Shown: positions 36,253 to 45,160 of the stretch, piece after piece
Numbering within the stretch: the stretch's first letter is position 1
Layout of the letters: each line of letters starts with the position of its first letter
DNA from: JBAVOR01 sp049692255
Lineage (GTDB): Bacteria; Babelota; Babeliae; Babelales; JACPOV01
Direction: 5' to 3'
Assembly (NCBI GenBank): GCA_049692255.1
Contig: JBAVOR010000031.1
Coordinates: forward strand, 25,564 to 89,563
DNA: 64,000 bases
Notes under the pieces: generated by a model
The model's input: only the letters and a program-made list of their open reading frames with translations
What the model was told of the DNA's origin: nothing
Databases searched by the model: none
Translations under genes and position numbers: made by a program

Positions 36253-36510
36253 ATGAAAAAACCGGTTATTGTTTTTATTGCGGTTCAAGGAATATTGCTG
36301 CTGACGCAGATTCATAAACATAGTTCTTTTGTGCAACACTCATTTGCTTTGCAAAGAACAGAAAAAGCAAAACAAGAGTTGGTGCATAAAAAAAATAAAC
36401 TTTTACAAGCACTCCATGAAAAAACCAACCTAAGCACGATAGAAAAGGAAGCGCTGGCACACGGCATGCAAAAAGCGCGGCTTAAAAATATTAAGCAGGT
36501 GCACACATGA
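36253..36510 (+). CDS. FtsL-like cell-division protein
   Basis: 85 residues: a short cytoplasmic start, one TM helix (VIVFIAVQGILLLTQI), then a heptad-type coiled coil (ALQRTEKAKQELVHKKNKLLQAL). Size, layout and position directly before ftsI, overlapping it in an ATGA, fit FtsL, which helps recruit the septal transpeptidase. FtsL is too variable for a firm call by sequence. Confidence 0.65.
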   Translation: MKKPVIVFIAVQGILLLTQIHKHSSFVQHSFALQRTEKAKQELVHKKNKLLQALHEKTNLSTIEKEALAHGMQKARLKNIKQVHT

Positions 36511-38156
36511 CCGACGCATACAAGTTTCGCTCTTCTCTTATTTTTGTCTGTTGCTTGCTCGCCTACAGCGCGTTGATCTGTGCACTCTATTACACGCAAA
36601 TTGCACAACACGCATTTTATGTATCATTGGGCAGTCAGCAATATGATGTTAAAACCACTGCATGGCCCGAGCGTGCATCTATTCTTGATTGTAAAGGGCG
36701 CACTGTTGCACTCAACAGCCGTGCACTGTCTGCATTTGTGGTACCCAATCAAATTAAAGATAAAAAGAAGTTACATGCCTTTTTACGTGCCCATTTTCCT
36801 GCAGCTCTCAAACGGTTACACGAACATACAAACAGTTCATTTATGTTTATTAAACGGCGATTGAATGAACAAGAACAAGCACTCATACAAAAACAATGTA
36901 GCGAAGATATTCATCTGCTAGAAGAACCAACCCGTTACTACCCTGCTCATTCGTTGGCGTCTATAGTCGGTATTACCGATATAGACAATAAGGGGTTGTT
37001 TGGCATAGAAAAAATATACAATGGTCGGTTAGCCGGCTCACCGACCACCTACGCATTAGAAAGAGATGCTCGCTCCGGCCATTTTTATTTTAACCGCTCT
37101 ACTACACAGCAGGGCAAACAGCCAGAACCTATTACTCTTACCATCGACGCACAGTTGCAACATTTTGCCTTCTCGCACCTACAACAGACGGTTCAACAAT
37201 GGGAGGCAAAAGAAGGAGCCGTGCTCATCATAGACCCCAGTACAGGGGGGCTTTTAGCTATGGCACAATATCCATCGCCAGACCCGCACCATTTAAGCCT
37301 CGATGATCAACGGCATGTAAATAATAAGGCATTGACCGATGCGTATGAGTTGGGCTCGGTAATGAAAGTGTGCACTGCATTAGCAGCACTGGATGAAAAA
37401 GTAGTCAGCTTAGAAGAACCAATCGACTGCTTAGATCAAAAAGAAGGATTTATCAACGGGTTTAAAATAAGCACTTGGCGCGCGCATGGCGTATTACCAT
37501 TTAGCAAAGTCATTGAACTATCAAACAATTTTGGCATAGTTACCGTCGCTTTACGCTTGGGCACCAAACTGTATGACCATTACCGCCGCATAGGGTTCGG
37601 CACCAAAACAGCACTCCGCTGGCCTGGCGAACAGAACGGCTTTGTTAATCCGCCTAAACTGTGGTCGCGCCGCTCGATTATCTCTTTATCATTTGGATAC
37701 GAAATCACCGCCACCCTTGCGCAACTGGCACAACTATTTGTACTGATTGCCAACAGAGGTATTGCGCGCGATTTACGCATAATAACAGATGCAACACCAT
37801 CACCAGAACGGCGACTGTACAGTACCGATACCATAGACCAGTTACGCACTATCTTAGAGCGCACGGTTTCGCAGGGCACTGCGCGCAAAGCATCGGTAGC
37901 GCAATATTCATTAACCAACGAAGTAAAAATATTGGGCAAAACAGGAACCGCTAACTTAGTAATTGATGGGGTCTATCAACCCACCCATGACACTTACACC
38001 TTTGCCTGCAGTGTAGAAAAGGGGGACTATAAACGGGTAATTGTCACATTTATAAAAGAGGTGGCACAAACCAAAGATATCTATGCGTCATCAGTAGCGG
38101 TGCCACTAGCAGAAAAAATAATTGAAGATATGATTCTGTACGAGAAACAATTTTAG
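36507..38156 (+). CDS. ftsI: Septal transpeptidase, class B PBP (FtsI/PBP3)
   Basis: 549 residues. One TM helix near residues 13-30, a dimerisation/pedestal domain (about 50-200) and the transpeptidase domain with active-site S284-V-M-K287, S339-N-N341 and K478-T-G480. It cross-links septal peptidoglycan in the periplasm, so this bacterium has kept at least division-linked wall synthesis. No PASTA domain. A family A repeat begins right after its stop. Confidence 0.92.
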   Translation: MTDAYKFRSSLIFVCCLLAYSALICALYYTQIAQHAFYVSLGSQQYDVKTTAWPERASILDCKGRTVALNSRALSAFVVPNQIKDKKKLHAFLRAHFPAALKRLHEHTNSSFMFIKRRLNEQEQALIQKQCSEDIHLLEEPTRYYPAHSLASIVGITDIDNKGLFGIEKIYNGRLAGSPTTYALERDARSGHFYFNRSTTQQGKQPEPITLTIDAQLQHFAFSHLQQTVQQWEAKEGAVLIIDPSTGGLLAMAQYPSPDPHHLSLDDQRHVNNKALTDAYELGSVMKVCTALAALDEKVVSLEEPIDCLDQKEGFINGFKISTWRAHGVLPFSKVIELSNNFGIVTVALRLGTKLYDHYRRIGFGTKTALRWPGEQNGFVNPPKLWSRRSIISLSFGYEITATLAQLAQLFVLIANRGIARDLRIITDATPSPERRLYSTDTIDQLRTILERTVSQGTARKASVAQYSLTNEVKILGKTGTANLVIDGVYQPTHDTYTFACSVEKGDYKRVIVTFIKEVAQTKDIYASSVAVPLAEKIIEDMILYEKQF

Positions 38157-38159
38157 GAT

Positions 38160-38223
38160 GCGCTCGACACCCTTCGATACACCCAACTTCGCTGTAAGCT
38201 CGTTGGGCACTCAGGGCGAGCGC
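38160..38223. repeat. Dispersed palindromic repeat, family A
   Basis: GCGCTCGACACCCTTCGATA to CACTCAGGGCGAGCGC, directly after the ftsI stop. Confidence 0.8.
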
Positions 38224-38314
38224 AGTTTACGCTATTTTGCAAATAAACTCTCATTAATCTCTTCAATTATAATCCAGCAACTGACGCACTTCTTCTCAAA
38301 CAAATTGTACATAC

Positions 38315-38366
38315 GCGCTCATCCTGAGTGCCACTCGGAGAGTGGCGTATCGAAGGACATGAGCGC
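38315..38366. repeat. Dispersed palindromic repeat, family A (inverted)
   Basis: GCGCTCATCCTGAGTGCCAC to CGAAGGACATGAGCGC with an internal CCACTC/GAGTGG-type stem. It is in the opposite orientation to the copy at 38160. Confidence 0.85.
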
Positions 38367-38452
38367 CTTTCAATTGACTTAAATACGTACCAGTGCCACA
38401 TTAATTATAATTAACTACACCTGGTTAGTTTCAAAAAAAGGGATAGTCTTCT

Positions 38453-39952
38453 ATGAAGAAAGTGGCACTCATTCTGCTAGTCACCGCATCTGTATTTGCC
38501 GATGAACATTATTTCCCCCTCGGTCGCCCGCTCTTTTTTGCACCAGCAAAAGATCGTCGCCAGGAAGCTACTGGTCAATCATTTATGTTCACCCGCCCTA
38601 TTCATGACAATATTGCGGCAAAATATGCATCGTTTTGGCATGAAGCATTATGGGAAAAACAGGGTTGTTGGGGCTTCAGCGTGCAGATTGTTCCTCTGTA
38701 CCAAAAAAATATGGCTAACAGCAGCAATGCACGATACTTTTTTATTGATCATACTGACACCCTTACCATTCGCGGTGACGCTATTTCAGAAAACCCAAAC
38801 GTGCGCATGATACGCGCTGAATGGCTCAATCTGCCCAGTAACTTTTTTGGCACCCTCCGCATTGCTCCGCATCAACACCAGTTTGGCATTTGGGTTGAAG
38901 CGAGCCAAGATATTAAAACGTTTATTAACCACCCGTTCTTAGACAATATTTGGGTAGCGGTGGCATTTCCATTTCAAACGGCAACTACTAATTTAAAGCC
39001 AAAATCGATTACATTTCAAACAGAAGAGAACGTGTTTCCTTCAACTCCAATAGAAGCGTTTAATCGGGGGAATATGATCTTTGGCAAAATCAAAGAAGAT
39101 CACAGCAGCCGCTCAGGTATTTGCGAAGTCCATTTTCGTTTAGGTACCACGTTTGTGGCCCGTGATGGCTTTGTTGCGGGACTGTATAGTTCAATTATTG
39201 CACCCACCTTTAATCCTCAACGCGCTGAATATATGTTTAGTCCGTTTTTGGGCCATAATGGGCACTGGGGCTTAGGTGCTGGCGCTTACCTTCAATTACC
39301 ATTAAATATTGATACAGAAGATAAGTTGATGAGCTTCTTTTTGGAGATCGATAACCAATATCTCTTACGTAATTTTCAATGGCGCACGTTTGATCTCGTG
39401 CAAAAACCGTTTAGCCGATATCTCCTGTTAAACAAAAATGATGGCACTACCAACATCCCTGCCGTGAACATATTTACCCAACGAGTCAAAGTACAACCAT
39501 TCAATTTTGTTGATATGGCGGTCGGTTTCCGCTTTAACTGGCACCGCTACGAAGCAGAGATTGCGTATAACTTATGGGCACATGGCGATGAATATCTTTC
39601 ACTCAAACACCATTTTGAGCCAGAATATGGCATCCAAGGTAATGGCGCTTTAATTCCTGGCACCAACATTGGTGTAACGGCGAGCCATAGTACCATTAGT
39701 ACTCTTGCACCCAATGATACTGATTTTTTTGGTAATCCTATTTTTGTGCCAATTCATGAATATGATTTTGATTTTATTACCGCAAGTGCCCGCGGTGCAG
39801 TGGCGCACCGCGCTAGCTTTGCATTTGGCTTTATTCACGACCAATGTAGCTTTGCCCTGTTTGCAGGGCTTGGTGCATTTGCAGAACTTTCGCAACGCAA
39901 CACCGCATTAAATAACTGGGGAATCTGGGGCAAGGCAGGAGGAACGTTTTAA
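38453..39952 (+). CDS. Outer-membrane beta-barrel protein
   Basis: 499 residues. Signal peptide (VALILLVTASVFA), then a long run of alternating-hydrophobic segments rich in Phe, Tyr, Trp, Gly and Asn, and a C-terminal Phe (GIWGKAGGTF), all typical of a porin-like barrel inserted by BamA. No named family recognised. AAGGGAT precedes the start. A major surface protein or solute channel is likely. Confidence 0.75.
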   Translation: MKKVALILLVTASVFADEHYFPLGRPLFFAPAKDRRQEATGQSFMFTRPIHDNIAAKYASFWHEALWEKQGCWGFSVQIVPLYQKNMANSSNARYFFIDHTDTLTIRGDAISENPNVRMIRAEWLNLPSNFFGTLRIAPHQHQFGIWVEASQDIKTFINHPFLDNIWVAVAFPFQTATTNLKPKSITFQTEENVFPSTPIEAFNRGNMIFGKIKEDHSSRSGICEVHFRLGTTFVARDGFVAGLYSSIIAPTFNPQRAEYMFSPFLGHNGHWGLGAGAYLQLPLNIDTEDKLMSFFLEIDNQYLLRNFQWRTFDLVQKPFSRYLLLNKNDGTTNIPAVNIFTQRVKVQPFNFVDMAVGFRFNWHRYEAEIAYNLWAHGDEYLSLKHHFEPEYGIQGNGALIPGTNIGVTASHSTISTLAPNDTDFFGNPIFVPIHEYDFDFITASARGAVAHRASFAFGFIHDQCSFALFAGLGAFAELSQRNTALNNWGIWGKAGGTF

Positions 39953-40000
39953 ATAACGAAAAACGCGCCACGCATTTTTCGTGAAAATGGAATACAGGCA

Positions 40001-40078
40001 GCGCTCATGCCTTTAGTGTTCGCCAAAGGCTGCGACGTGTCCCGCTATGGCATTGCAGCGGCAGAAGGACATGAGCGC
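40001..40078. repeat. Dispersed palindromic repeat, family A (long variant)
   Basis: GCGCTCATGCCTTTAGTGTT to AGAAGGACATGAGCGC; the inner part differs from the other copies and carries its own GCCAAAGGC/CGCTATGGC-like stems. Confidence 0.7.
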
Positions 40079-40105
40079 AATAATTAATAAAATTGGGAGT
40101 AACTA

Positions 40106-41392
40106 ATGAATAAGAATTTTTTGAAAATACTATCACTTGTGCTCATACAGTGCTATGGCACACAACTTGATGCATTTTCTTTTTTTAGAGGAACAACGGA
40201 TTTACCAGAAGCAACAATTTCAGATGCATCAAAAAATCTTACTCGAGCACTCATTCCAAAATATCCATGGCAAAAGGTTGATGACAATAAAGTAACCACT
40301 GCACAAACAAATTTTACCACTGCAGCACAATCCAATCCTCAACGAGCTGGTGGTGCACTTAAAGTACTTGTAGATAAATACCAAGAAGAAGGCATCAAGA
40401 ATGCCGATGATGCAGCAAAATTGAATATGTTATACGAAGTGTTATTAGATACAAAACCTAACGCGAACAGTCAAAAAACGTATCGTGAATTAATACAAAA
40501 CATAATAGACGAAAAACCCTATTATTCAGAAATGGACGCAATTAATGCGCTTCTGAAGAATCCATTACATGATGCAAGTAAATCGATATCTGGCAATTAC
40601 ATAGATAAACCACACACCAGTGGGGACTATTTGTTGAATGCGCGGATGCTACTCGATGCGCCTGAGGTCGATTCATTGCTGGCAAAGGCCCACTATCAAA
40701 GACCGTCATGGTTTGAAGAGTACCGTGATGCAAAGCTCACAACATATGCACCAGAATCAAAAGCACAATCGCTAGCACCAAAACTATCAGTGTCTGCAGA
40801 AACAGTTCCGTTAACATCTGCGAACTTTGAACCAGCAATTGTGCAAAAAGTATCGTCATCGGACATCGATATTGAGATGTTGCCTCAGGCAGAAGAACAA
40901 GTACCGCCAGTGCCAATAGTGGCACCTCAAGAATCAGCAGTATCGCAACAAAAAACAGCTGCCATTTTTGACCCATCATTACAATTACCCAAAGCGACAG
41001 AGCTTGCACAACAGCCTGAACGATTCGCACAGCTCAATACATTATTGAATGCAGGGCTAAAAGAATATGCAGATGAAATAGAGACTTATGAGAAAGAGCT
41101 AGAGCAAAGAGCCAAAGTAGAAGCGCAAAAAAAGAGAAAAAAAATAACACAGGATATTACGTATAATGAGATATTAAAAGAGCTGATTAGCAAAAGCGTA
41201 ACAGCAGAAGGCAGGCTATTAAAAGCAATAGGTGATAAAACGAAATTGAACCAACCCACAGAAGCAGACAGAAACCAACTCAAAAAACAAGAACAAAAAA
41301 CACAAGAACTAAGACGTCTTTTTCGAGTCTTAGATTTATTAGAAAGGGCATCGGATCAAAATAAGACATTGACGGTCACAATCGATATATAA
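40106..41392 (+). CDS. Secreted coiled-coil protein, unknown function
   Basis: 428 residues. Signal peptide (LKILSLVLIQCYGTQLDA), a helical domain of about 200 residues, a Pro/Gln/Ser-rich linker (about 225-295) and a charged coiled-coil end. GGGAG precedes the ATG. General build matches the proteins at 1-1282 and 3951-5447. No family recognised. Confidence 0.8.
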   Translation: MNKNFLKILSLVLIQCYGTQLDAFSFFRGTTDLPEATISDASKNLTRALIPKYPWQKVDDNKVTTAQTNFTTAAQSNPQRAGGALKVLVDKYQEEGIKNADDAAKLNMLYEVLLDTKPNANSQKTYRELIQNIIDEKPYYSEMDAINALLKNPLHDASKSISGNYIDKPHTSGDYLLNARMLLDAPEVDSLLAKAHYQRPSWFEEYRDAKLTTYAPESKAQSLAPKLSVSAETVPLTSANFEPAIVQKVSSSDIDIEMLPQAEEQVPPVPIVAPQESAVSQQKTAAIFDPSLQLPKATELAQQPERFAQLNTLLNAGLKEYADEIETYEKELEQRAKVEAQKKRKKITQDITYNEILKELISKSVTAEGRLLKAIGDKTKLNQPTEADRNQLKKQEQKTQELRRLFRVLDLLERASDQNKTLTVTIDI

Positions 41393-41784
41393 ATATACGT
41401 AACTTCACTGTCACCACAATGTACGAAGAAGCTAAAAGACAATGGCAACCAACTGAACAAGAAACGCAAGAACGAATAAACAAATCTACTGATTGGAAAT
41501 CGTATTACCTGAGAAATGTTGTTGATATCGCAGCCACCTGCGGTATTGCGTATGCTTGCTACCACAAATGGTTCAAGCGATAGGGGATTCATAAAACATG
41601 GCTCCTCTATTACCAGCAAAATAATATCCACACCATCGATGAAATAAAAGCATGTCAATCAACCATTAGTGAGGTGCGTGCTCGTATAGGCATTGATTGG
41701 CACAATGTTATTGACGGCGTTACCGTAGGCAGCATCTTAGCAGGCGCGAGTTATTACTGTTACCATACATGGCTTGATGACTAA
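41392..41784 (+). pseudogene. Decayed gene(s) with two C-terminal TM tails
   Basis: One frame, interrupted by a TAG at 41581 and ending at 41782, encodes two tail modules: WKSYYLRNVVDIAATCGIAY ... YHKWFKR and IDWHNVIDGVTVGSILAGAS ... YHTWLDD. Both resemble the intact C-terminus of the next gene (NWTRNIIDGATACGILASVS). The ATG at 41419 has no ribosome site and the second module has no start codon. They look like remnants of tandem paralogues. Confidence 0.6.
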
Positions 41785-41870
41785 AATAACCCATATTATT
41801 GCTTTTTTGTCGCAAATATATACTATAAGAATATATTTGTATATTTTTTTACTATAGGTATTACCTCCAT

Positions 41871-43070
41871 ATGAACACTCATAAAATCTATCTTTTTGCA
41901 TTACTTGCTGTTCTTGCTTCTATGCCCATTATCATATTTGGTAGTGAGGAGGCTAAAGAAACAGTTCTCGTGCTCTGCGACCAAATAACATCTGGCAACG
42001 CATTCAGTACTTGTGAAAAAAATGGCATAACAGACAATAGGCCTACCAATATACTACAACGAGATAATACAAGAATTCAGTCGATTGCCAATGAATTGCA
42101 CAGGAAAGTAACCGACTATAATGATAAAATGGTCATTGATAACTGCAACGTGCAGTATCTTTGTCTCAACGAAACATCGCTTGGTCAGGCAAGTGATGTA
42201 AATCAACTCAGCACCTATATAAACACAATGGATGCACCCAAGGGCATTATTCTTGTTGCTGTGGGCGCACAGGCTAGTACTGCAGTCAATTATTTGGCCA
42301 CTGTGCCAAACTCAATTGGTAAAGATAAATTGCTTAGAGGTTTTGTTGCTATAAACCCCCTGCTAAACCCCAATGAAGCAACATTTCATTGGATTGCTAA
42401 CCTTGGTACCGCCAATCAAAAAAGAGCATCTTATATACCATTTTCGCGACTCTTTGCACCATTAATGGCTACTCGTACTAACGGTGCTCGTTCTTATAAT
42501 CCCTGGTTTGGTCTTAATCCACTCGCATCCGCAAAAAAATTGCCTAAGGATGCGTCAATAATGATTATTCAAACAACCGATAACCCCATTACTCCCGCAA
42601 ACCAAGGTTGGCAATTGTATCAAGCATTGCCCGAAGGTAATAAAAGTATCATTGAACTTAATAGCAATGTAAATGCGTTTCCTATTCAAAACCACACGTA
42701 CACACAGTTAGAAAAATTTAGAATAGGCAAAGACACAGAAGAAAAAACACAAAAAGGTAGCGCCGTTAATAGAAACGAGCAAAAAAAACAATTGCAACGT
42801 TTAATTGTAGAAGAACAACAAGCATCTTATGAGGCGCTGCAAAAGTTTTTTATTGACAATGAATTACTGAACCATACAGCACCGCAAAACTCAAATACGC
42901 AATCTTCCATTGACACGCAACCTAAATCCGATTTTACTCAAAAAAAGATTAATTTTTATCGCAGTCTTCCATGGCGCAGCAACTGGACACGTAATATTAT
43001 CGACGGCGCCACTGCCTGCGGCATTCTAGCAAGCGTGAGTTATTTGATATACAAAAAAACACGCGCATAA
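41871..43070 (+). CDS. Secreted alpha/beta-hydrolase-like protein, C-terminal TM
   Basis: 399 residues. Signal peptide (FALLAVLASMPIIIFG), then a region with the strand-turn-helix order of alpha/beta hydrolases: GIILVAVGAQASTAVNYL sits where the nucleophile elbow belongs, but has G-A-Q-A in place of GxSxG, so catalysis is doubtful. IMIIQTTDNPITPANQGWQL and a later NHTY resemble the acid and base regions. A Lys/Gln-rich coil and a TM helix close the protein. The family call is inference. Confidence 0.65.
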   Translation: MNTHKIYLFALLAVLASMPIIIFGSEEAKETVLVLCDQITSGNAFSTCEKNGITDNRPTNILQRDNTRIQSIANELHRKVTDYNDKMVIDNCNVQYLCLNETSLGQASDVNQLSTYINTMDAPKGIILVAVGAQASTAVNYLATVPNSIGKDKLLRGFVAINPLLNPNEATFHWIANLGTANQKRASYIPFSRLFAPLMATRTNGARSYNPWFGLNPLASAKKLPKDASIMIIQTTDNPITPANQGWQLYQALPEGNKSIIELNSNVNAFPIQNHTYTQLEKFRIGKDTEEKTQKGSAVNRNEQKKQLQRLIVEEQQASYEALQKFFIDNELLNHTAPQNSNTQSSIDTQPKSDFTQKKINFYRSLPWRSNWTRNIIDGATACGILASVSYLIYKKTRA

Positions 43071-43139
43071 ACTCTTGCATATACATGTGTGCTGTGCGTA
43101 TAGTTACAGATATGTACGAACAAAAAAAGGAGTTAATAG

Positions 43140-43883
43140 ATGGCACATTGGATTATATGTGTTGCTGCTTGCGCTTGTTACCAATACATTCCTGCCCACG
43201 CATTAGAACAAGCATTACAAAAAACAACAGAAACATTTACTGCATTAACTGATAGTTTAAAAAAGCAATCAACCCCTAGTAATACCACTACCATTGCTGA
43301 TCTACGTATACCGTTGAATGGATGCACCATATACATTCAAGATGGTAATATCACAACAATTAAAGCCGATGCTATTGTTAATGCCGCCAATCAATCATTA
43401 ATGAAACACCCTGCAGGTGTTGCTGGAGCCATCTGGAACGCCGCCGGTGCCGATAAAATTAATGCAGCAATAGAACAAGGGAAAAAAAGTAAAAAGATTC
43501 CTGAAAGCCTTGAAATAGGTGAAGTAGTAGTAACTGATGCATTTGATTTAAATGCCCATGGGGTTAAACGTATTCTGCACACTCCAGGCCCGAATTGCAC
43601 TAGTGGTCAAGATATCAACTTATTATATGCATGTTACCAAAACTGTTTATTAAAAGCAGATGAATTAATGTTAACCTCTATCGCATTTCCCGCAATGAGT
43701 ATTGGTATTTTTGGATGTGATAGAGTCAAGTGTGCAAACTTAGTTGCACAGGCTCTGTATAACACTACGGGTAGATTAAAACACGTAAAAGATATTTATC
43801 TACTCATTAGCACCAATTTAAATGATGACAATGCAAAGCCGTATAAATATGCGTTGGTGCAGGCGCTGAAACAACGGCTCTGA
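43140..43883 (+). CDS. Secreted macro-domain protein
   Basis: 247 residues. Signal peptide (IICVAACACYQYIPAHA), a short helical linker, then a macro domain from about residue 60: YIQDGNITTIKADAIVNAAN, the ligand loop HPAGVAGAIWNAAG, and the second loop AFPAMSIGIFGCD. Macro domains bind ADP-ribose and some remove it from proteins; the VNAAN Asn and the Gly-rich loops are intact, so hydrolase activity is possible. Export means that the likely targets are host ADP-ribose signals. AAAGGAG precedes the ATG. Confidence 0.92.
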   Translation: MAHWIICVAACACYQYIPAHALEQALQKTTETFTALTDSLKKQSTPSNTTTIADLRIPLNGCTIYIQDGNITTIKADAIVNAANQSLMKHPAGVAGAIWNAAGADKINAAIEQGKKSKKIPESLEIGEVVVTDAFDLNAHGVKRILHTPGPNCTSGQDINLLYACYQNCLLKADELMLTSIAFPAMSIGIFGCDRVKCANLVAQALYNTTGRLKHVKDIYLLISTNLNDDNAKPYKYALVQALKQRL

Positions 43884-43914
43884 GGCCGTTGCGCACTTCA
43901 TTTATGCACTATAG

Positions 43915-44301
43915 CTATTTATTCTTCATGGTAAAAATGGTAAGGCCGGCAAATGCAGTTCCCATTGTCACCATTGAAACTGCTTGAACGACTCCAGGGC
44001 CAGCATAATAAATGCGTGTTGCCATATCATATTGTTTTTCCTTTTTTGGGTCATTTAATTCTGCGCGTCTTTTCGTCATCAATTCGGCGGCATCTGGATA
44101 GATTGTATATATCATTGCTCTGGGTAATAAAAAGCTACCTGCCATAAGTACTGATGATCCCAAAATCGTTGCTGTTGCCACCTTGGGATGCGACGCAAAA
44201 TAATTGATGCATGATGTAAATGGGTTATTATCGTGTCCATACACATGCATTTGAATTGCTAAAATACTCATTAGTGCGATTCGCATAAAACATTGTTTCA
44301 T
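43915..44301 (-). CDS. Small SP-TM-loop-TM protein
   Basis: 128 residues. Signal peptide (MRIALMSILAIQMHVYG), a TM helix at about 40-62 (ATATILGSSVLMAGSFLLP), a charged loop of about 40 residues (KRRAELNDPKKEKQYD) and a second TM near the C-terminus. Two similar small genes follow at 44354 and 44763 on the same strand and one more lies at 50335. Function unknown. Confidence 0.72.
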   Translation of the reverse strand: MKQCFMRIALMSILAIQMHVYGHDNNPFTSCINYFASHPKVATATILGSSVLMAGSFLLPRAMIYTIYPDAAELMTKRRAELNDPKKEKQYDMATRIYYAGPGVVQAVSMVTMGTAFAGLTIFTMKNK

Positions 44302-44353
44302 ATAATTACCTTTTATTTATTTGGTTCGACCGAAACCACTTCTTGCCCTAGTG

Positions 44354-44704
44354 TTACCGCACATTCAACCAAACGCACAGCAGCCCCAGCGCGCAACCAC
44401 TCATTCCTTTAGCAGCAAATGTAGCATACTGTTCATCATGGGTAGGCTCCTTTTTTTGTACAGTTGTATTCAACAGATTCGGAAGCCGCGCTATCCTGGT
44501 TTTTGGCATTTGCAACGGTTGTACCCGCTGCTGAGCAAGTGAATCTGCCGTGCACACATTCACTACTGCTGCACCTATGAACGTTAGTATGGCTGTACTA
44601 AATCCAAGATCTAGGATTAATGGATCATCTGTTGCACGCAACGCAAGAGGATGATGCATACTAGCAAAGCAGAGGATGATACATAAGCGATGATATAACT
44701 TCAA
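44354..44704 (-). CDS. Small SP-TM-loop-TM protein
   Basis: 116 residues: signal peptide (LCIILCFASMHHPLALRA), TM at about 33-52 (STAILTFIGAAVVNVC), a 45-residue basic loop, and a short C-terminal TM (SGCALGLLCVWLNV). Same plan as its neighbours; no family recognised. Confidence 0.68.
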   Translation of the reverse strand: MKLYHRLCIILCFASMHHPLALRATDDPLILDLGFSTAILTFIGAAVVNVCTADSLAQQRVQPLQMPKTRIARLPNLLNTTVQKKEPTHDEQYATFAAKGMSGCALGLLCVWLNVR

Positions 44705-44762
44705 CTATTTTCCTATAATCGAGCTCATGTTAAAATATGCGAGAATCGACATGATTTATTTA

Positions 44763-45071
44763 TTATTTTGGCCCGAATGCCAATGCTGCCACTGTTCCTA
44801 ATGCCACAACCACAGCAACTACTACGTCTCTTGTTTTTCTATTCTCGAGATCTTGAATTGCTTCAAGAGCACGCGGTCGCATATCTGGATTTTTCGCCTT
44901 TGCACGCGCTGTAGACCCTATAAATTCATTTGCGTCATGTATTGCATATGCCGTGCAAAGACCAACAACTGGAACGGCTACAGCTTCATAAATATTGAAG
45001 TTTAAAGCTTTTGATGTACCATTCATGCCACAAATTGCTACTATCATCATAATCAGCGAACGTTTATTCAT
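44763..45071 (-). CDS. Small SP-TM-loop-TM protein
   Basis: 102 residues: signal peptide (LIMMIVAICGMNGTSKA), TM at about 30-45 (AVAVPVVGLCTAYAI), a basic loop (ARAKAKNPDMRPRALEAIQD) and a C-terminal TM (VVVAVVVALGTVAALAFG). GGAAC precedes the ATG. It begins just beyond the groL terminator. Confidence 0.7.
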   Translation of the reverse strand: MNKRSLIMMIVAICGMNGTSKALNFNIYEAVAVPVVGLCTAYAIHDANEFIGSTARAKAKNPDMRPRALEAIQDLENRKTRDVVVAVVVALGTVAALAFGPK

Positions 45072-45091
45072 AGTTGTTCCTTTAAAATAGA

Positions 45092-45122
45092 AGAGGGATA
45101 TGGCACGATGCCATATCCCTCT
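45092..45122 (-). terminator. Terminator hairpin after groL
   Basis: Perfect 14-bp stem AGAGGGATATGGCA/TGCCATATCCCTCT with a 3-base loop. The following minus-strand tract TTCTATTTTA is only moderately T-rich. Confidence 0.65.
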
Positions 45123-45160
45123 CTCTTGTTTTCTATTTCACGTTACTGTGTGTGTGCGGT

